This document shows, piece by piece, positions 34,841-41,847 of a stretch of 49,189 nucleotides of DNA. The DNA is from an uncultured Saprospiraceae bacterium (GTDB taxonomy: Bacteria > Bacteroidota > Bacteroidia > Chitinophagales > Saprospiraceae), in assembly GCA_905480595.1 (NCBI GenBank), contig CAJQQY010000102.1, forward strand, positions 1 to 49,189, written 5' to 3'. The notes under the pieces are model-generated. The model did no database searches and had not been told where the DNA came from. It saw only the letters and a program-made list of their open reading frames with translations. The translations under genes were made by a program, and so were the position numbers. How positions within the stretch are numbered: the first letter of the stretch is position 1; each line of letters begins with the position of its first letter.

Positions 34841-36430
34841 ATGACAAACGAAATTCGAGTGGCATTGGTAATAAACAACTTGGTGATCTCCAGTTGGAAA
34901 TATAAATTAATATCAAGAATTGTAGATGAGAAGGTTGCTGATATAAGTTGTGCAATTGTCCTACCCAAAGAGTATATTTCAATAAAGAAAGGAGGAAGTA
35001 AGATTCAGGATTTCCATATCAATTTGGATAAGAAATATTATAAACCATCACCAGATGCTTTTGAAGAGAAAAATTTAAAAGACTTAATTCCTAAGCAAGA
35101 TAATTGGTTGTCAGATGGTTATGAAGATAAATTGAAAAACGAAAATTTCGACTTTTTAATCTGGTTGAGTGACGAATCTCCTAGCGATTTATTTTATGAT
35201 AATTTGAAGTATGGTATTTTAAGTTTTGCTCATGGAGATGATGAGGAACGATTTTCTCATTTTGGATATGACGAATTTATGAAAATGAAAGGAGTAATTA
35301 ATTCCTCTCTAATTCTAAAAAAAGATGTTAATGACGCGGGAAAAATTATTTCCCAAACTTGGTCAACTATGACTACATTATCATTATCACGTTCTCGAAA
35401 TGAACATGCATGGAAACTACATTCTTTCATCCCGAGAGCCTTAAATAATTTTTCAAAAGAGGGAGAAGCCTTTCTTTCAAATAAACCTCAATACTTAAAA
35501 AAAGAAAATCCATCTCATCAAAAATCACCTAGTGAAATTAGCGCTTTAATAAATTTGAGTAATCATTTTTGTCGCTTCGTTTATAATTTTATTCGGAAAA
35601 AGTTTTATCGCGAACAATGGTTACTTCTATTCAAAAATGAAAACGCTCCTTCCACTTCAGTCAACGATTTTAAAACCATCCTTCCTCCAAAAGATCGATT
35701 TTGGGCAGACCCGATATTAGTTCAAAGAGACAATAAGAACTATCTGTTTTTCGAAGAATTACTTTATTCAACTGGGCGAGGATTTTTATCTGTTGTAGAG
35801 ATAGATAAAAATGGATTTTCAGGACCGATCACTCCTATTTTGGAAAAGCCTTATCATTTGTCTTATCCATTTGTTTTTGAATTAGAAGATAAGTATTACA
35901 TGATTCCAGAATCAAATGAAAATAAAAATATCCAACTTTATGAGTGTACGAATTTTCCTTTTGAGTGGAAACACAAAATGGACTTGATGACGGATGTAGT
36001 TGCTGTTGATACAACTCTGTTTTATCATAATGAAAAGTGGTGGATGTTTACACTTATTTCTGAATGTAAAGGCATAGGAAAAAATGATGAGTTGTTTCTT
36101 TTTTATTCGGATAATCCGTTTGCCCAAGATTGGAAAAGCCATACTCAGAATCCGATAATTTCAGATGTCAGAAGTGCAAGACCAGGGGGAAGTATTTTTA
36201 TTCAAGATGGAAAAATCATCAGACCTTCTCAAGATTGTTCCAAGAAGTATGGCTATGGAGTCAACCTCAATGAAATTGAAATCATGACAGAAACAGAATA
36301 TCGTGAAAAACGAATTCTGCATATTGCTCCAACTGATATTGATAAAAATTTCAGACGTGCACATACCTATGTACATCTGAATGGAGTATCTTATATTGAT
36401 GGTTTAATTCAGCGAGGCAAATATTTTTAA
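34841..36430 (+). CDS. GINT1-like protein with formyltransferase-like N-terminus
   Basis: 529 residues. The first 190 residues (RVALVINNLVISSWKYKLISRI ... LIWLSDESPSDLF ... GILSFAHGDDE) resemble the N-terminal domain of methionyl-tRNA-formyltransferase-type sugar-modifying enzymes, but no folate-binding motif is obvious. The second half (about 265-529) has PKDRFWADPILVQRDNKNYLFFEEL, YPFVFELEDKYYMIPESNENKNIQLYEC and RPGGSIFIQDGKIIRPSQDCSKKYG, the beta-propeller repeats found at the N-terminus of GINT1-type inositolphosphoceramide glycosyltransferases and many bacterial glycan-cluster proteins. It is probably involved in surface glycan synthesis or modification. It is convergent with a GT4 glycosyltransferase, with only 10 bases between the stops. 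Confidence 0.75.
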   Translation: MTNEIRVALVINNLVISSWKYKLISRIVDEKVADISCAIVLPKEYISIKKGGSKIQDFHINLDKKYYKPSPDAFEEKNLKDLIPKQDNWLSDGYEDKLKNENFDFLIWLSDESPSDLFYDNLKYGILSFAHGDDEERFSHFGYDEFMKMKGVINSSLILKKDVNDAGKIISQTWSTMTTLSLSRSRNEHAWKLHSFIPRALNNFSKEGEAFLSNKPQYLKKENPSHQKSPSEISALINLSNHFCRFVYNFIRKKFYREQWLLLFKNENAPSTSVNDFKTILPPKDRFWADPILVQRDNKNYLFFEELLYSTGRGFLSVVEIDKNGFSGPITPILEKPYHLSYPFVFELEDKYYMIPESNENKNIQLYECTNFPFEWKHKMDLMTDVVAVDTTLFYHNEKWWMFTLISECKGIGKNDELFLFYSDNPFAQDWKSHTQNPIISDVRSARPGGSIFIQDGKIIRPSQDCSKKYGYGVNLNEIEIMTETEYREKRILHIAPTDIDKNFRRAHTYVHLNGVSYIDGLIQRGKYF

Positions 36431-36440
36431 GGACGAATAA

Positions 36441-37529
36441 TTAAACCGCCTCATACAAGTTTAAATACTCTTTGTCCATTCTATCAATTGTAAAATGTTC
36501 ATAAATGCGGGCTTTCCCTTTTTGTCCCATTTCAACACATAACTCAGGGCGGGCTAATAAATAATCCAATTTCTTAAATAGAGAATCAGGATCTTTTTGA
36601 GGAACTAAAAACCCAGTTTCACCATCCATCACTAACTCTTTAGTACCTCCACCATCTGATGCGATAACTGGTTTCCCAAGTACCATATATTCCATAATAG
36701 AATTGGAAATACCTTCTGTATAAGTTGCCAAAACTCCAATGTCTAAAAGATTTACAACAGATTCTACATCATGAACCATTCCTAGGAAAAGTATTTTATC
36801 TTTAAATTTTTCTGGGACTATGGATTTAAAATGATCTAAATTCGGGCCGTCACCAATAGCTAGAAATGTGGTGTCATTTTGTTTTTCGAGGTATTTACAA
36901 GCTGCTTTGATATAGGTATCATAATCTTTTCGATCAAAAAAAGCACCTACCATTCCAACTAATTTACCTGGCTTGATTTGATATTGTTGGCGAGTCTTTT
37001 CTTCATCATTAATATTTTTGACTCTATTAAAATCAAAACCATTATGGATGCAAGATCTCTTTTTTTCAGGAACTCGATACGCTTCCAAACCTGCATTAGA
37101 ATTAGCAACAATAATATCGGAGAAAGGAAAAGTTAACCCTGCTCTAAAATATCTCTTGTCAAGTAAACTCATATCCTCGGGAGCATCAGCTATACATGCA
37201 TTGATGAGTTTAATTCCTAAAAGTTTAACTGTAGGAATAGCATAAATCGTCGGCATGATTCCCCAACTATGTATAATATCTGGTCTTTCTTTTTTACAAA
37301 TATTATACAAGCGATAAAAAACACGAGGGTCTTTTTTGGGCTTTCTTTCTAAGTAATAAATAGGAATATTCAGGTCGTACACTTCTGGATAGTGTACTCT
37401 ACTTTTATTGGCAAAAAGAACTAACGAAACTTCTATATCTTTTCTTTGCGAATAACTTTTTAATAGTTCTAATAGTCGCCTTTCTCGGCCACCTTTCACA
37501 AGACTATCTATTAGCATTAATACTTTCAT
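36441..37529 (-). CDS. Family GT4 glycosyltransferase
   Basis: 362 residues. A GT-B fold with the N-terminal MLIDSLVKGGRERRLLELL and the C-terminal nucleotide-sugar domain: VGMVGAFFDRKDYDTYIKAA, LAIGDGPNL, ILFLGMVHDV and the EX7E-type donor motif EGISNSIMEYMVLGKPVIASDGGGTKELV. It transfers a sugar from a nucleotide donor with retention, probably to a lipid-linked or surface polysaccharide. The acceptor is unknown. It stands convergent to the GINT1-like gene, not in an operon with it. The 316-base gap upstream (37530-37845) holds its promoter, which I cannot place. Confidence 0.93.
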   Translation of the reverse strand: MKVLMLIDSLVKGGRERRLLELLKSYSQRKDIEVSLVLFANKSRVHYPEVYDLNIPIYYLERKPKKDPRVFYRLYNICKKERPDIIHSWGIMPTIYAIPTVKLLGIKLINACIADAPEDMSLLDKRYFRAGLTFPFSDIIVANSNAGLEAYRVPEKKRSCIHNGFDFNRVKNINDEEKTRQQYQIKPGKLVGMVGAFFDRKDYDTYIKAACKYLEKQNDTTFLAIGDGPNLDHFKSIVPEKFKDKILFLGMVHDVESVVNLLDIGVLATYTEGISNSIMEYMVLGKPVIASDGGGTKELVMDGETGFLVPQKDPDSLFKKLDYLLARPELCVEMGQKGKARIYEHFTIDRMDKEYLNLYEAV

Positions 37530-37845
37530 TTGGATATTATTTATTTCTTAATGGAAATTACGAAAAGTTTGTTCAATAGATTTGAAACTCAATACTTTGT
37601 AGTAAGTAAGAAGCAAATTTTTGATTATTTTAAATATTGAAAAACAATAGGATGGGTAATGGGTCTCTAAAAGAGTGTACAAATTTAACTAAATACTTAA
37701 ATAAATCCAACTTAGTGTTCTATTGTGATTCCTAACCATTAAGAATCTTTTATCATCTCAATAAATCATAAAAAAGTCATAAAATTCGTTTAACCCTAAA
37801 ACACCATTTTTATTTCCGTATTTTTGCAAAAATATTTTAAACAGA
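37530..37845. other. Divergent intergenic region, GT4 gene / DUF6702 gene
   Basis: 316 bases with no coding signal. The only recognisable element is the -7 box at 37819-37826 for the rightward gene. Confidence 0.5.
37819..37826 (+). promoter_or_regulatory. -7 promoter box (TATTTTTG)
   Basis: An exact TAnnTTTG match followed by CAAAAAT, 19 bases before the start at 37846. It probably drives the DUF6702 gene and yidD. Confidence 0.5.
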
Positions 37846-38370
37846 ATGAATCAAGTAAAACTAATCGCGTTGATCTTTGTTTTCTTCCTAGGAACTAGCT
37901 TTTCTGGAAAAAATGAAGCGCACGATATTCATGTTAGCAAATGCAATATTGATTTTTCTAATGAAGAAAAAACATTGCAAATCACGATGCATATTTACCT
38001 TGACGATTTGGAATCTGATATTGCAAAAGGTGGTGTGACTGAAAAATTACATTTACTCACAGAGAAAGAACACGCAGACGGAGATAAATTTTTACTAGAG
38101 TATTTTCAAAAGAAATTCAAACTCCAAGTCAATCAAAAAAACGTGAGTTATAATTTTTTAGGAAAAGAAATTACAGAAGATTTGTTAGGTGGTTGGTTTT
38201 ATCTCGAAGTAGAAAATGTCCAAGAGCTTAAAGACCTAAAAATCAATTACGAAATCCTTACAGATTTATATAATGACCAACAAAGCGTCATCAAAATCAA
38301 AGGACCAAACCAAAAGAAAGGTTATCTCCTACTCGATAGCAAAAAGAAAGAAGCTAACGTAACCTTCTGA
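37846..38370 (+). CDS. DUF6702-like secreted protein
   Basis: 174 residues. Signal peptide (about 1-21), then a mature protein starting with [31 protein letters not shown]. The HDIHxS opening and the ITxxIYLDDLE strand are typical of DUF6702 proteins of Bacteroidota, in which two beta-sandwich-like halves are predicted. The C-terminal half has [42 protein letters not shown]. The function is unknown. yidD starts 2 bases after its stop codon, so the two are certainly co-transcribed. Confidence 0.8.
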   Translation: MNQVKLIALIFVFFLGTSFSGKNEAHDIHVSKCNIDFSNEEKTLQITMHIYLDDLESDIAKGGVTEKLHLLTEKEHADGDKFLLEYFQKKFKLQVNQKNVSYNFLGKEITEDLLGGWFYLEVENVQELKDLKINYEILTDLYNDQQSVIKIKGPNQKKGYLLLDSKKKEANVTF

Positions 38371-38372
38371 TA

Positions 38373-38609
38373 ATGAACTTATTAAAAAAAATATTAATCC
38401 TCCCGATTCGTTTTTATCAAATCACTATTTCGCCTTTATTGGGTTCGAATTGTCGATATCAGCCGACTTGTTCCCACTATATGATTGGTGCAATTGAAGA
38501 ATGGGGGATTTTTAAAGGAACATGGTTAGGCTTAAAACGCATCGGTAGATGCCATCCTTGGAGCAAGCGAGATATGCATGATCCTGTTCCAAAAAAGAAA
38601 AAAAAATAA
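38373..38609 (+). CDS. yidD: Membrane protein insertion efficiency factor YidD
   Basis: 78 residues, complete. The family signature is [39 protein letters not shown], with three cysteines (in NCRYQPTC and GRCHPW). It ends in a lysine tail. YidD is a small peripheral inner-membrane protein that assists YidC-dependent insertion. It is usually beside rnpA and yidC but in Bacteroidota is often elsewhere, as here. It is co-transcribed with the DUF6702 gene and followed by a terminator. Confidence 0.95.
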   Translation: MNLLKKILILPIRFYQITISPLLGSNCRYQPTCSHYMIGAIEEWGIFKGTWLGLKRIGRCHPWSKRDMHDPVPKKKKK

Positions 38610-38619
38610 AACTATTTAG

Positions 38620-38653
38620 AACTGTTAACAATCGAATTTGTTAGCAGTTTTTT
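38620..38653 (+). terminator. Terminator after yidD
   Basis: A 12-base stem (AACTGTTAACAA with TTGTTAGCAGTT, one mismatch) followed by TTTT. It lies only 30 bases before the hemB start codon, so hemB needs a promoter within or just after it, or read-through. Confidence 0.75.
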
Positions 38654-38682
38654 CATTAATAAAAAATTGTAAAAACATTGTT

Positions 38683-39651
38683 ATGTTAAGAAGACCTAGA
38701 CGAAACCGACGTTCATCAGCCATTCGAGGTATGGTTAGAGAAACACGTTTATCGACAGATAATTTAGTGTATCCTCTTTTTATTTTTGATGGAAAAAATA
38801 TCAAAAACGAAATTTCCTCTTTGCCTGGAAATTATCGAATGTCGTTGGATAATATTTTAATTGAAATCGAAGAGTGCGTGAATTTAGGTTTGCAGAACTT
38901 CATCATGTTCCCAGCTGTTGATGAAAAATTAAAAAATAAAACAGCTACCTACAGTTACAATCCTAAAAATTTCTATCTCAAAGCTGCGACTAAAATCAAA
39001 AAGAAATTCCCTAAAATTACTTTGATTAGTGATGTTGCTATGGATCCTTATAGTTCTGATGGACATGATGGTTTAGTAAAAAATGGAAAAATCCTTAATG
39101 ATCCTACTCTACCTATTTTAGGAAAAATGGCAGTAGCTCAGGCAAAAGCAGGATTCGATATTATTGGCCCGTCTGACAAAATGGATGGTCGAGTTCAATA
39201 TATTCGAGAGGCATTGGATAAAGCAGGATTTTCAGAAACAAGTATCATGTCTTATTCCGTAAAATACGCCAGCGCATTTTATGGGCCATTCCGTGATGCT
39301 TTAGACTCAGCTCCAAAAGCAGGCGACAAAAAAACTTACCAAATGGATCCTGCGAATCAACGAGAGGCGCTTATCGAAGCAGAATTGGATACACAAGAAG
39401 GAGCAGATTTTTTGATGGTCAAACCTGCTTTAAACTATTTGGATGTAATTAGTTTATTGAAAAGTAATTTTGAATTACCGATTGCAGCTTATCATGTGAG
39501 TGGAGAATGTGCAATGTTAATTGCAGCTTGTCAAAATGGATGGTTAAATTATGAAACTGCAATGCCAGAAACTTTAACAAGTATTCATCGAGCAGGAGCT
39601 GATGTGATCATTACTTATTTTGCAAAGGACTATGCGAAGCTCGCAAAATAG
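38683..39651 (+). CDS. hemB: Porphobilinogen synthase (delta-aminolevulinic acid dehydratase)
   Basis: 322 residues. The start is the ATG giving MLRRPRRNRRSSAIRGMVRET. A start at 38638 lies within the preceding terminator and is rejected. Condenses two 5-aminolevulinate molecules to porphobilinogen in haem synthesis. The two Schiff-base lysines are K194 (SYSVKYASAFYGPFRDA) and K247 (FLMVKPALNYLD), matching known HemB. The segment LISDVAMDPYSSDGHDG replaces the cysteine-rich zinc site (aspartates instead of cysteines), as in magnesium-dependent HemB enzymes. The stop codon lies inside the left arm of palindrome A3. Confidence 0.96.
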   Translation: MLRRPRRNRRSSAIRGMVRETRLSTDNLVYPLFIFDGKNIKNEISSLPGNYRMSLDNILIEIEECVNLGLQNFIMFPAVDEKLKNKTATYSYNPKNFYLKAATKIKKKFPKITLISDVAMDPYSSDGHDGLVKNGKILNDPTLPILGKMAVAQAKAGFDIIGPSDKMDGRVQYIREALDKAGFSETSIMSYSVKYASAFYGPFRDALDSAPKAGDKKTYQMDPANQREALIEAELDTQEGADFLMVKPALNYLDVISLLKSNFELPIAAYHVSGECAMLIAACQNGWLNYETAMPETLTSIHRAGADVIITYFAKDYAKLAK

Positions 39652-39744
39652 CACGTGGTGGTCTGCTTTAGCTGACCTTAAAAATGAAATCCCTAGAGGA
39701 AAATAATTTTAAGGTCAGCTAAAGCAGACCGCTAGGTGCTATTT
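39646..39744. repeat. Palindromic repeat family A, copy A3
   Basis: 38-base arms (39646-39683 and 39707-39744) match at 35 positions. The spacer is 23 bases. The core is GGTGGTCTGCTTTAGCTGACC. The left arm includes the last sense codon and the stop of hemB. It is the best-matched copy in the window and resembles a terminator stem. Confidence 0.92.
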
Positions 39745-39751
39745 ATGTAAA

Positions 39752-39785
39752 ATCAAAAAGGGAATCCGACCTATGTCGAATTCCC
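39752..39785 (-). terminator. Terminator of the ECF sigma gene
   Basis: An 11-base stem (GGGAATCCGAC at 39760-39770 with GTCGAATTCCC at 39775-39785, one mismatch) followed on the minus strand by a T-rich tract. It lies 50 bases beyond the sigma-gene stop. A smaller hairpin (GCGTAA/TTACGC, 39799-39814) lies closer to the stop. Confidence 0.7.
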
Positions 39786-39835
39786 ATATATTTTGATAGC
39801 GTAACAAATTACGCCTTTTGATTATTTCAAAAGGT

Positions 39836-40417
39836 TTATTTCAGACTAACTTCTCTTTCTTCAATCATCTTTCGGATATTAATCAATGCATATCGCATTC
39901 TCCCCAAAGCTGTATTGATACTAACTCTCGTCAATTGAGAAATTTCTTTAAAACTCATATCCGCATAGTGACGAAGAATTACCACTTCTCTTTGTTCAGG
40001 TGGCAATGCGTCCACAAGCGAACGAATTTTTTGGTGTGTTTGACTTTTCATGATAGTTTCTTCTGCATTGTCATCTCCTGATTTTAATACATCAAAAATA
40101 TCAAATGTTTCTGTTTGGGAAACTTTCGGACGACGCTTAGTTCGTCTAAAGTTATCTACACACATATTATATGAAATCCGTAAAGCCCATTGCAAAAACT
40201 TGCCTTCGTGGTTATATTTTCCTTTTCGTAGTGTATCAATAATTTTGATAAACACCTCTTGGAAGATATCCTCAGCAAGTGCTGTGTCTTTTACGAATAA
40301 ATAAATTTGAGTGTAAATTTTCGCCTTGTGTCGAGTTAATAAAACTTCGAAGGCTTTCTCGCTACCTTCAAGGTAACTGTAAATCAATTGCTGATCGTTC
40401 AACTGGGTAACTTGCAT
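39836..40417 (-). CDS. ECF RNA polymerase sigma factor
   Basis: 193 residues. Region 2 is LLTRHKAKIYTQIYLFVKDTALAEDIFQEVFIKIIDTL, with the DNA-melting and -10 recognition helix GKFLQWALRISYNMCVDNFRR. The linker is acidic. Region 4 is LPPEQREVVILRHYADMSFKEISQLTRVSINTALGRMRYALINI. No anti-sigma gene is adjacent, which suits a constitutive or transcriptionally controlled ECF factor of the type common in Bacteroidota. The mRNA leader can fold so that the start codon is paired (see 40415-40487). Confidence 0.92.
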   Translation of the reverse strand: MQVTQLNDQQLIYSYLEGSEKAFEVLLTRHKAKIYTQIYLFVKDTALAEDIFQEVFIKIIDTLRKGKYNHEGKFLQWALRISYNMCVDNFRRTKRRPKVSQTETFDIFDVLKSGDDNAEETIMKSQTHQKIRSLVDALPPEQREVVILRHYADMSFKEISQLTRVSINTALGRMRYALINIRKMIEEREVSLK

Positions 40418-40487
40418 AACTATCTACATTTAAGTTAAAAAAAAAGTGGTCTTTGACAATAAATTTTAAAAAAGTGTAGATGTTATG
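40415..40487 (-). promoter_or_regulatory. Leader hairpin covering the start codon of the ECF sigma gene
   Basis: On the minus-strand transcript, CATAACATCTACA (40475-40487) is complementary to TGTAGATAGTTATG (40415-40428) with one bulged base. The last three bases of the latter are the start codon. The loop is 46 bases. Stable pairing would hide the start site, so translation may be regulated. Confidence 0.5.
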
Positions 40488-40699
40488 TGATCTATAAGCA
40501 ATTAATTTTATGAAGAAAAATGATTTGAATATGGGTAATAACCTTTCAATTATTGTGGATTTCTACTATTATTATTCAAAATCTATTCCCAAGATAAGAG
40601 AATATTATATCCGAGGCTAATTTTTTTTATTCATTTAAGAAAAATTTAACGAAAACGTTAATTAGCATACATTTATTATAATCTGCTATAATTATTAAT
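40488..40699. other. Gene-less stretch upstream of the ECF sigma gene
   Basis: Part of a 383-base gap. AT-rich with no ORF. It contains a perfect palindrome TTAACG-AAAA-CGTTAA at 40646-40661, which could be a regulator site. No TAnnTTTG box for the minus strand was found. Confidence 0.4.
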
Positions 40700-40746
40700 A
40701 AAAAAGGCATTAAAAGTGAACTTTTACTTTTTAATGCCTTTTTTAT
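40700..40746 (-). terminator. Terminator of the small barrel-protein gene
   Basis: An 18-bp stem with one bulge (AAAAAAGGCATTAAAAGT with its complement) and A/T tracts at both ends, 55 bases beyond the stop of the minus-strand gene at 40801-41481. It could work in both directions. Confidence 0.85.
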
Positions 40747-40800
40747 TTTAACATTTATCAACCCAACGAATTGGTTTTCAAGTATTTACAAATATCATAT

Positions 40801-41481
40801 TTAAAAATGGAAATTAAGTATTATTGATAACGGAGCGTTAAAAAAAGTATCTGCAGAGTACCTTTCACTTCTATTTTCATTCTGATTTTCTGCTTGACCT
40901 TCAACTCGAGTTAATGATTTTGACTTTCTATATGAAAAAGATAACACATAACTAGTCTCCGTTAATAAAGATAGGCGATCATTTATTCGAAATTGAATTC
41001 CGGCTAAAGCTCTTATCCCTGTTGCAAAATTAAAGATAGAATTCTCCTGAGTTGATTCCCCATTAGAATTAATACTTGTATTTGTCGACTTTGAAAAACT
41101 CCCTCGATAATGCGTTTCCCATCCAAATAGAGATTGCCACCTTTTAGTAATATTTTTATAGTGTTCTCTCCCAAAACGATAAGACAGTTGAATTTGACCA
41201 TTAATTTGATCCTGACCATTGTTATTGCTAGAATTCGCCAAATTTATTTTTCCTCCAAATCCATGACGCCACTTTTTTCCATTAGTTCCTTTTTTATATA
41301 AAATAAGTATGTCTGGCGTATTCTCTAATCCCTGATTAAAACTTACAAACCGCAAAAAGAAATTCGTCGCATTTAATCCAATCTGTTTTTCAAAGCCTTC
41401 TGAAAAGCTTTCATTTCTATCTTGTGCAAAAAGTGATTTTCCGATAAAAACGAAAGCAATTAAGATCATTACATTTTTCAT
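40801..41481 (-). CDS. Small outer-membrane beta-barrel-like protein
   Basis: 226 residues. A Sec signal peptide (ending LFAQ) is followed by alternating strands such as FLRFVSFNQG, WRHGFGGKINLANSS, QIQLSYRFGREHY, SLFGWETHYRGSFS, GIRALAGIQFRINDRLSLLTETSYVLSFSYR and the final FFNAPLSIILNFHF, ending in phenylalanine as outer-membrane barrels do. About eight strands are likely. No family is recognised. It is a monocistronic gene with its own terminator. Confidence 0.72.
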   Translation of the reverse strand: MKNVMILIAFVFIGKSLFAQDRNESFSEGFEKQIGLNATNFFLRFVSFNQGLENTPDILILYKKGTNGKKWRHGFGGKINLANSSNNNGQDQINGQIQLSYRFGREHYKNITKRWQSLFGWETHYRGSFSKSTNTSINSNGESTQENSIFNFATGIRALAGIQFRINDRLSLLTETSYVLSFSYRKSKSLTRVEGQAENQNENRSERYSADTFFNAPLSIILNFHF

Positions 41482-41809
41482 ATTTTTTAGTTTTAGCTAT
41501 TAATAATACTCACAATGTGAGGTTTTGATTTAAAAAAATAAAACTAACTCTTGAGTTTAATCTAATTTTAAGCACTTCTTAAATTTTTCCATAACAATTT
41601 ATCTTCTTCACATTTTATTTTTCTGAATTAAAGAAAATTTAAAGCCTAGCTTCTCTCTAATAATTGAACAATAAATATCCATTTAGAATAAATTAAGAAA
41701 ATGACATTTTAACTAAACCACTCCTGCATTTTGATGTTTCCTTAGCGGAGTAAAACTAACTTTTCATGGACTTATTTTTTTACATGAAAAAGCAGTAATT
41801 TCGCTTCCT
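41482..41809. other. Divergent intergenic region before uvrA
   Basis: 366-base gap (with the promoter box below) between the barrel gene and uvrA. No ORF is seen. A perfect palindrome, CTCACA-A-TGTGAG, lies at 41509-41521, 28 bases upstream of the barrel-protein start codon, and could be an operator. Confidence 0.4.
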
Positions 41810-41817
41810 TATTTTTG
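41810..41817 (+). promoter_or_regulatory. -7 promoter box (TATTTTTG) of uvrA
   Basis: An exact TAnnTTTG match 30 bases before the uvrA ATG. No LexA-type site was recognised nearby. Confidence 0.5.
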
Positions 41818-41847
41818 TAAAAATTTTGACCAAAACTTTCACACTTT

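Noticed and set aside
38638-38682. hemB start at 38638
   Set aside because: It lies in the terminator stem of yidD. The family starts at the basic MLRRPRRNRR segment at 38683.
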